A stretch of DNA of 19,855 bases from CAYSQW01 sp964433135 (GTDB lineage Bacteria; Acidobacteriota; Aminicenantia; Aminicenantales; Aminicenantaceae). Where the stretch lies: positions 1-19,855 of the forward strand of contig CAYSQW010000064.1 in NCBI GenBank assembly GCA_964433135.1. The letters are read 5' to 3'. Under the pieces are notes generated by a model. That model searched no databases, had not been told where the DNA came from, and saw nothing but the letters and a program-made list of their open reading frames with translations. Positions within the stretch are counted from its first letter, which is position 1; the number at the start of each line of letters is the position of its first letter. Position numbers and translations under genes: made by a program. Of this stretch, positions 14,372 through 19,855 are shown in pieces.

Positions 14372-16540
14372 ATGAGGTTTCGTTTTGCCTTCGGCATCAT
14401 GCTGATCTTTTTCAGCCTCGGTCTTTTCGGGCGGGATTTCAGCTGCCGATGGGAACCGGGGCTGGTTCTGGATTATCGGCTTCGGCTTGAAACACGTGTG
14501 CATTTTGATCTTGATCACCGGGAAAAGTATATCGAAACCGCATCCAGATATTTTTTGAGATTTTATGTCGTTCAGAACACTCCCCGAGGTGAGGCCCTGG
14601 TTGCTTCGGTCTGCCGGCTCGAGGAGGCCGCCGTCGCCGCCGCGGGCGCTGCTGCCTACCCTCGGGAAGCTGCGGAACTTCAGTCACGGATCGATTCCTT
14701 TTCCCGGAAAGAAGATTTCTCTTTTCTCCTGCTTGACCGGCGGGGACGCATCCTAAAGGGCCGGATGCCCTGGCCGGATTCCGTTGGGTATTATGTCCCC
14801 CAGATACTGGAAGGCATCGCTATTGATAACAGCGGTTCACTCAAGGGAAGCTGCCTTATAAAGGGGTCGGAATTTCAGGGGATGGGAGAACATTCCGGCC
14901 GTTCCTGCAGGATCTATTCGGCCGAGGAGAAAGCGCTGGACCTCAGGCTGTATGTGGATTCCGTTGAGGGGATACCTTGCTTGTTGACGATTCATTTCGC
15001 TCATATGTCTCATTTTACGATCTATGATGAGGTTGCCTCCCTGGAAATCCTTCAAACACGACGTTCGGTGAGCATCAAAGACTTCTCCTCCGATCCCTTG
15101 ATGAGAGCGGCGCTTATCCAGTGCGCCGTGGTTGATGAAGACTTGAGTCTCGATCCCGAAATGATCCGAGCCTCGCTGGCGCATGAAAACCCACGGGTGA
15201 GGAAAACCGCCGCGGGCTATTTCGCCGTGACCGGGAAACCGGCTGATCCGGGGCTGGGAGCTTTGATTGAAGATGCCGATGATGTCGTCCGTTTTAATAT
15301 CGCAAAGGGGATTCACCGATACCGCGGAGATTCGGATCCCTTGCGGTCGTTTCTCAAATCGCGGGACCCGGAACTGCGCGTGCGCGCCCGAAATCTGCTG
15401 GAAACGCTGCCCCGGAATCACCGTGCGTTTCACGATTTCGACCACCTGCTGGAAGAATACCAAAATTCGTCTGAAAATTCCCGAGAGCGGGATATCTACC
15501 GGGCGGCGGTTGCTAAACTGTCTGTTCCTCCGCCGGTTGGGCATTTCGGACCAAAGAGTTTCACCCTCAATGGGGGAAAGCCCGGAGAAAAGTGCTTTCA
15601 CTACAATGTGTGGATTCCCGAAGATTATGATCCAAGAGAAAGGTATCCCGTTATCATCGGTCTCAGCGGAGGGAACGGATTCTCGGAGTGGTATTTCCGG
15701 GAGACGGTGAAGAGGCTGCCCGATCATTACATCCTCGTCAGTCCCGATGCGGGAAATGCACCCTGGTGGGAGCCTGAGAAATGCCGGATGATCGGAGTCT
15801 TGATTCAATCCCTGGGAAAGAGCTTTTCCGTGGATTGGGACAGGATCTATCTCCAGGGATTTTCCAACGGCGGGATCGCCACGTATCTTTACAGCTATCT
15901 GTACCCCGACCGTTTTGCGGCCGCGGCATGCATGATGGGATTTGCGCCGCGCTCCGACGACCGGACAAGGGTGGAAACCGAAATGTTCCGCAATCTGCGG
16001 AACCTGCCGCTGCTCATCATCCACGGAGCGCGGGATAGAACGATCTCCGTGACTCTGGACCGTATCCTGGCTGCCTACCTGAAAAAGAACGATCTGCCCC
16101 ATCGCTATATCGAACTTGAAAACAAGGGTCATGAAATCACGCTGCTTACAAATTGCCGTGACATCCTGGGCTTTTTCAGAAAGATCCGAAGGAATCCCGC
16201 GCCGCGACAAATCGAGTTGATCGTGGATGATCCCCGATTCAACCGGAGTTTTTGGGTTCGCGTGGATGAAAAATCAAATCCCGCGCGGCGGGCCCGGGTC
16301 AATGCGAGGATCACCGGGAAGCGCATCATCGTAAATACCCGGAATGTGAAAAGCCTGAGCCTGCTGCTCAACGACCGTCATTATGAGGAAGGAACCGTCA
16401 CCGAAGTGGTCATCAACGGGAAACGGGCTTACCGGGAGAGGCTCCGGCTGGATCGCCGGACGCTTGTCAATTCCATGCTTGACGAGAATGACGGCGCCCT
16501 TATCTACGGCGTTCGTCTGGTCTTTGATGTGGAAAGATAA
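14372..16540 (+). CDS. Exported protein with HEAT-like repeats and alpha/beta-hydrolase domain
   Basis: 722 residues. The start MRFRFAFGIMLIFFSLGLFG is a signal peptide. Residues about 20-235 form an unrecognised beta-rich domain; about 244-350 are HEAT-like helical repeats (MIRASLAHENPRVRKTAA, LGALIEDADDVVRFNIA, LRSFLKSRDPELRVRAR). Residues about 410-605 are an alpha/beta-hydrolase of the phospholipase/carboxylesterase type with Ser498 in GFSNGG, Asp555 in HGARD and His587 in KGHE as triad. A C-terminal beta domain (about 610-722) carries SLSLLLND and EVVINGK, as in similar exported hydrolases. It likely acts on esters or peptides in the periplasm; the substrate is unknown. ATG 14372 is preferred because it begins the signal peptide and has CAGGGA seven bases upstream. 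An in-frame ATG at 14279 would put 31 extra residues before the signal peptide. The gene converges on permease 2, 63 bases away. Confidence 0.85.
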   Translation: MRFRFAFGIMLIFFSLGLFGRDFSCRWEPGLVLDYRLRLETRVHFDLDHREKYIETASRYFLRFYVVQNTPRGEALVASVCRLEEAAVAAAGAAAYPREAAELQSRIDSFSRKEDFSFLLLDRRGRILKGRMPWPDSVGYYVPQILEGIAIDNSGSLKGSCLIKGSEFQGMGEHSGRSCRIYSAEEKALDLRLYVDSVEGIPCLLTIHFAHMSHFTIYDEVASLEILQTRRSVSIKDFSSDPLMRAALIQCAVVDEDLSLDPEMIRASLAHENPRVRKTAAGYFAVTGKPADPGLGALIEDADDVVRFNIAKGIHRYRGDSDPLRSFLKSRDPELRVRARNLLETLPRNHRAFHDFDHLLEEYQNSSENSRERDIYRAAVAKLSVPPPVGHFGPKSFTLNGGKPGEKCFHYNVWIPEDYDPRERYPVIIGLSGGNGFSEWYFRETVKRLPDHYILVSPDAGNAPWWEPEKCRMIGVLIQSLGKSFSVDWDRIYLQGFSNGGIATYLYSYLYPDRFAAAACMMGFAPRSDDRTRVETEMFRNLRNLPLLIIHGARDRTISVTLDRILAAYLKKNDLPHRYIELENKGHEITLLTNCRDILGFFRKIRRNPAPRQIELIVDDPRFNRSFWVRVDEKSNPARRARVNARITGKRIIVNTRNVKSLSLLLNDRHYEEGTVTEVVINGKRAYRERLRLDRRTLVNSMLDENDGALIYGVRLVFDVER

Positions 16541-16603
16541 ATTCGCCCACACAGCTCCAGAAACGGTCCCTCTTATCCTTTTCAAATAGGCGTATCGATG
16601 CGA

Positions 16604-19006
16604 TCACTCCGTCCGGATCGCGTCCACGGGATTTGAGAGAGCGGCTTTGACCGATTGAAAGGCGATGGTTGCGTATCCGATGACAAAGACGATCGCGGCG
16701 GAATACAGAAAGCTCAAGGGATTGATGTCGGTTCGGTAGGCGAATCCCGCCAACCAACGGTTGAGGGTGTAATACGCGATGGGGAAAGCGATCAGTGCGG
16801 CGATGAGGATCAATTTGACCACGTCTTTGCTGATCAGCACGATGATATTGGGAACGGAAGCGCCGAGGGTTTTGCGAATGCCGATTTCCTTGGACCGCTT
16901 CTCCGCCATGAACGATGCCATACCGTAAAGCCCGAGGCAGGCGACAAAGATAGCGAAAAGAGTAAAGTATCCGATGATCGTGCTGAGCCTTGCATCTTTT
17001 TGGTAAAGCTGTGAGAATTTGCTGTCCAGCATATAATAGTTAAAAGGGCGGTTGGGATCGATCGTCATCCATTTCTCCTTTAGAAAATCCAGGGTGCCGG
17101 ATAGCGCACCCGCTTTAATACGGACGCCGATATCATCGAAGTAATCGTTTTGATTCGACAGGACCAGAGGCAGGATCTTGTCGTGCAGGGACCTGACGTG
17201 AAAATCCCGGACAACGCCGACCACGGTGCGGTCGATGACCTCGTGCATTTCGTTGTCGGTGTAAAATCCGATTTTTTTTCCGACGGGATCTTCCCATCCG
17301 TAGGTTCTGGCGGCGGTCTCATTGATAATGACCGCCCCCTGGGGGTCGGTGGAGAATTCATTTGAAAAATTTCTGCCGGTAATAATTTCCATCTCCATTG
17401 CGGGAATCATTTCGGCATCGGCATTGATGCGGTGCATGAGCTGAGTCTCTTCCTTCGTATACCCTTCGGGGACAAAGGCCGAGTAATCGGGATTGCCGCC
17501 GGGAAGATCCGAAGCGGCACATACGGCCAGGACATCGCTGTGGGAGGCGATTTCGCTTTTTATTTCCGGAAGTCTCTCGCGGAGCTTTCGATCCATGATC
17601 GGGATAACAATGACATTTTCTTTGTCGAATCCCAAGTCCTTGTCCTTTATAAAATTGAGCTGACCGAGCATGATGCCGGTTCCGGCCACAAGGGCAATCG
17701 AAATGATGAACTGGGTGACGACAAGCACGCTCCGGAAGCGGGAACTCGAGGCTCCGGATTTGAGGGGTCCACGCATGATATTGGCCGGTTGGAAGGCGGA
17801 GAGGAAGAAAGCGGGATAGCTTCCCGCCAGCAGGCTGGTGAGAAGGGTGAAGCCGACGAACGCCGCGATCAGCCAGGGCATATCGGCCAATGGGAAAATG
17901 AGTTTGATACCGAGAGTTGAACGGAACAAGGGAAGTGCCAGCCGGACCAAGGCTACGGCAAGGATGAGTGAAAGGAAACAGAAAAACATGGATTCGAAAA
18001 GGAACTGTTTGATCAACATATGTTTCTCGGCTCCCATCACTTTTCGCAACCCCACTTCCTTGGCTCTGCCGGCCGAGCGGGCTGTCGCCAAATTCATGAA
18101 GTTGATGCATGCGATCAAGAGGATAAAAAAGGCGATTGCGGAGAAGACATACACATAGGCGATGTCACTGTTTCCGGGCATTTCATACCCCAACTTGGAG
18201 CGCAGATGGATATCCGTTATCGGCTGAATGAAAAAATTCAGACTTTCCCCCAACATCTTTTTCATTTCGGCCAGGTATTTATCGACGAATCCCGGGAGTT
18301 TATTTGAAAAAACGACGGGATCGACGTTTTCCCGCAGAAGAATATAAGTGTAGCCATTGAAATTGTTCCATTCCTCCAGCTTTCGATTATTCATGACGTA
18401 AAAGCTTTCAATGGAACAGAGCGCGTCTACGCGGAGGTGAGAATTCTCGGGGAAATTTTCAATGACGCCGGTCACGCGGTAATGGTGCGAGTTATTAAGC
18501 CGCAGCTCTTTTCCGAGCGGATCCTCGCCGCTGAAATATTTATCGGCCATATCGCGCGTCATCACCATGGAATAAGGGGCTTCGAGAGCTTTTTCAGGAT
18601 CTCCCTGGATCAGGGGAAAAGAGAAGACATCGAAGAAGCCGGGATCGGCAAAAACCATATTCTCCTCGAAAAAGGTTTTTTCTTTGTATTTGAGCGGCCA
18701 CTTGGGGACAGACTGCAGCCGGGTGTAGCTCTGGACTTCCGGGTAGTCATTCATCATCGCCGGGCCCGTCCCGAGATTGCTCAGAGGGTATTTGACATCA
18801 TCGCCTCCCAAGTTCCCCTGAATCCCTATCCTGTATATCCGGTCGGCGTTTGCGTGGAACTTGTCGTAGCTCAGCTCATGGATCACATACATGAAAATCA
18901 GGATGCAGGCTGCCAGGCCGACGGCGAGTCCGGTGATGTTGATAAATGTATATGCTTTTTGTTTGGTGATGTTTCTCAGCGTGACCTTTAAATAATTTTT
19001 GAACAT
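16604..19006 (-). CDS. FtsX/MacB-type ABC transporter permease, without prefix domain
   Basis: 800 residues beginning MFKNYLKVTLRNITKQKAY, the normal beginning of this permease class. TM1 lies at about 20-42, followed by a MacB-like periplasmic domain, an FtsX block with three TMs (ACINFMNLATARSAGRAKEVG, AGSYPAFFLSAF), an extra TM after RSVLVVTQF, a second periplasmic domain and a C-terminal FtsX block (KEIGIRKTLGASVPN). It is clearly a paralogue of the permease at 4196-6811, block by block, but lacks that protein's 86-residue prefix. No ATPase domain is attached and none is encoded nearby. The ATG has GGAGG five bases upstream. A PadR gene is divergent from it, and the shared 289-base region holds the likely control sites. 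The substrate is unknown; lipoprotein, peptide or drug export and mechanotransmission are all known in the family. Confidence 0.92.
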   Translation of the reverse strand: MFKNYLKVTLRNITKQKAYTFINITGLAVGLAACILIFMYVIHELSYDKFHANADRIYRIGIQGNLGGDDVKYPLSNLGTGPAMMNDYPEVQSYTRLQSVPKWPLKYKEKTFFEENMVFADPGFFDVFSFPLIQGDPEKALEAPYSMVMTRDMADKYFSGEDPLGKELRLNNSHHYRVTGVIENFPENSHLRVDALCSIESFYVMNNRKLEEWNNFNGYTYILLRENVDPVVFSNKLPGFVDKYLAEMKKMLGESLNFFIQPITDIHLRSKLGYEMPGNSDIAYVYVFSAIAFFILLIACINFMNLATARSAGRAKEVGLRKVMGAEKHMLIKQFLFESMFFCFLSLILAVALVRLALPLFRSTLGIKLIFPLADMPWLIAAFVGFTLLTSLLAGSYPAFFLSAFQPANIMRGPLKSGASSSRFRSVLVVTQFIISIALVAGTGIMLGQLNFIKDKDLGFDKENVIVIPIMDRKLRERLPEIKSEIASHSDVLAVCAASDLPGGNPDYSAFVPEGYTKEETQLMHRINADAEMIPAMEMEIITGRNFSNEFSTDPQGAVIINETAARTYGWEDPVGKKIGFYTDNEMHEVIDRTVVGVVRDFHVRSLHDKILPLVLSNQNDYFDDIGVRIKAGALSGTLDFLKEKWMTIDPNRPFNYYMLDSKFSQLYQKDARLSTIIGYFTLFAIFVACLGLYGMASFMAEKRSKEIGIRKTLGASVPNIIVLISKDVVKLILIAALIAFPIAYYTLNRWLAGFAYRTDINPLSFLYSAAIVFVIGYATIAFQSVKAALSNPVDAIRTE

Positions 19007-19050
19007 GAGGCCCTCCTGCCCACGCTGCCAAGAATCCCATCCTTCCTTTT

Positions 19051-19062
19051 TTTATTGACGAG
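19051..19062 (-). promoter_or_regulatory. Conserved leader motif upstream of permease 2
   Basis: CTCGTCAATAAA on the - strand ends exactly 44 bases before the start codon at 19006, the same distance as the identical motif before PadR 1 (7209-7198). The 20 bases here are GATAAGAACTCGTCAATAAA. Between the motif and the start codon the two leaders do not resemble each other, so this is not just a duplicated gene start. Function is unknown. Confidence 0.4.
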
Positions 19063-19244
19063 TTCTTATCGTGCGGCATGTTCTTTTTAATCTTTACGAA
19101 ATTTCAATGTGAAAAGATCATTTTTCCAGCACTTTAACGATTCCCTTTTTACGGAAGTATCGTTGACGTCCGCTTAAGAACAAGCTTTCTTCTGTTTCGG
19201 GCAATCCGAAATACGGCATAAGGATTTTTCAGGAGGGGAGGGGA

Positions 19245-19270
19245 TTGGCACATATTAGGCGCACCTAATA
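19245..19270 (+). promoter_or_regulatory. Promoter and palindromic operator of PadR 2
   Basis: The palindrome TATTAGG-CGCA-CCTAATA (19253-19270) has perfect seven-base arms around four bases. TTGGCA (19245-19250) directly before it could be a -35 box, with the weak -10 TAATAA at its right end, so a bound repressor would cover the promoter. It lies 25 bases before the PadR start codon and about 250 bases from the divergent permease gene. Autorepression by PadR is inferred. Confidence 0.55.
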
Positions 19271-19295
19271 AGCATTTAATAGGGTGAGGCAAAAG

Positions 19296-19637
19296 ATGAT
19301 ATCCAAGACACTCGTTTCCGCATCGAACAAGCCTCTTGTCCTTCTCATCCTGCGAGGCGGTGAAAACTACGGCTACCGGATCATCCAATACATACGGCAG
19401 ATCTCCGGCGGCCGCCTGGAATGGTCGGCACCCATGCTTTATGCTCTGCTGCAGCGGATGGAGCGGGACGGCCTGGTCCAGTCGAGCTGGAAATTCACCG
19501 ACAGGAACAGGCCCCGCAAATGTTATCGTTTAACGGACAAGAGATTAAATAAACAGGAAAAGGTTCAATGGATGATGGTCACCAAGGCGATTCAAAAGCT
19601 GCTCGATACGGTGTCTCCCGTCGAATCGCAATCGTAA
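19296..19637 (+). CDS. PadR-family transcriptional regulator
   Basis: 113 residues with a PadR winged helix: KPLVLLILRGGENYGYRIIQ, then LEWSAPMLYALLQRMERDGLV (recognition helix, quoted in part) and the wing RNRPRKCYRLTDKRLNKQEK. The short C-terminal helix (WMMVTKAIQKLLDTV) should serve dimerisation. The ATG at 19296 has GTGAGG six bases upstream; the in-frame GTG at 19284 would overlap that site. The gene is divergent from permease 2, whose expression it probably represses, and a palindromic operator stands just before its own ribosome binding site. It ends two bases from the stop of the convergent peptidase gene. It differs considerably from the other PadR of this window, so the two should not read the same operator by default. 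Confidence 0.92.
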   Translation: MISKTLVSASNKPLVLLILRGGENYGYRIIQYIRQISGGRLEWSAPMLYALLQRMERDGLVQSSWKFTDRNRPRKCYRLTDKRLNKQEKVQWMMVTKAIQKLLDTVSPVESQS

Positions 19638-19639
19638 TG

Positions 19640-19855
19640 TCAACGCCGAAGCGATTTGGCCGCCGCCGGCGGTAATTTCAAGATCGCGTCGCTCACGCCG
19701 GGCTGAGCCATCAGTTCCTCGATATCGTCGATTTCAATGGGAACGAATTCGGAAAGATTTTCGACCCCGTCCTCGGTGACGAGAAGGATGTCTTCCAAAC
19801 GGATCCCCAGGTGCTCGTCTTCGAGCCGCAGCGCGGGTTCGATGGTGAAGACCAT
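19640..19855 (-). CDS. M24 metallopeptidase (Xaa-Pro aminopeptidase type), C-terminal part
   Basis: The right window edge cuts this - strand gene; 71 residues of the C-terminus are present. MVFTIEP and GIRLEDILLVTEDGVENLS are the two conserved end motifs of the pita-bread M24 fold; the Glu in TIEP and the Glu in RLED are two of the five ligands of the two metal ions. The Met at the edge is the internal one of the common (G)MVFTIEP motif, not a start. After LS the chain has about 36 more residues with an acidic stretch (IEIDDIEEL) and a basic end. Aminopeptidase P and prolidase share these motifs, so the exact activity cannot be decided. The gene ends two bases from the convergent PadR gene. 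Confidence 0.85.
   Translation of the reverse strand: MVFTIEPALRLEDEHLGIRLEDILLVTEDGVENLSEFVPIEIDDIEELMAQPGVSDAILKLPPAAAKSLRR

Noticed and set aside
14837..16210. 457-codon open frame on the - strand
   Set aside because: It lies wholly antisense to the exported HEAT/hydrolase gene, has no domain or ribosome binding site, and its composition is what the reverse of GC-biased codons gives.
1..19855. CRISPR array, tRNA/rRNA gene, insertion sequence or phage attachment site
   Set aside because: I found no regularly spaced repeats, no cloverleaf-like tRNA sequence, no transposase or integrase frame and no flanking direct repeats.

Overview
The window looks like a chromosomal stretch from a Gram-negative bacterium of the Acidobacteriota / Candidatus Aminicenantes kind. 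This placement is inferred from gene content, not from a marker gene. The content that suggests it is a Ser/Thr kinase joined to a FlgO/TolB-like domain and TPRs, large FtsX/MacB-type permeases that travel with PadR regulators (one with an N-terminal permease-prefix domain), secreted esterases, HEAT-repeat proteins and WD40 proteins. Base composition is close to balanced. I see no tRNA, rRNA, CRISPR array, transposase or phage gene.

Layout. A gene fragment (2-115) and a complete soluble kinase (183-2486) run on the + strand. From 13518 down to 2695 every supported gene is on the - strand. In transcription order these are an esterase with a possible lipoprotein signal (13518-11767), a small three-helix membrane protein (11331-11080), a membrane-anchored zinc-ribbon/HEAT protein (11015-10167), a second secreted esterase paralogous to the first (9782-8109), a flavodoxin-like protein (8042-7500), a PadR regulator with a prefix-type FtsX permease three bases behind it (7153-4196), and an exported WD40 beta-propeller (3858-2695). 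On the + strand there follow a small exported protein (13753-14130) and an exported HEAT plus alpha/beta-hydrolase protein (14372-16540). A second FtsX permease (19006-16604, -) is divergent from a second PadR gene (19296-19637, +). The window ends in the C-terminus of an M24 metallopeptidase (19855-19640, -).

How the genes may work together. Most of the products act at or beyond the inner membrane: two FtsX permeases, three predicted secreted hydrolases, a secreted propeller and a small secreted protein. Two PadR repressors probably control the permeases, one as the first gene of an operon and one divergently. The second has a clear palindromic operator between a possible -35 element and its ribosome binding site. 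No ABC ATPase is encoded here, so the permeases must use one encoded elsewhere or work differently.

Most interesting observations: a 12-base motif (20-base region with 17 matches) lying exactly 44 bases before the start codons of both PadR/permease transcripts; a paralogous pair of GGSTGGW esterases sharing an unusual C-terminal end; a zinc ribbon whose two halves are separated by a transmembrane hairpin and joined to HEAT repeats; and a nine-G tract forming the ribosome binding site of the WD40 gene.
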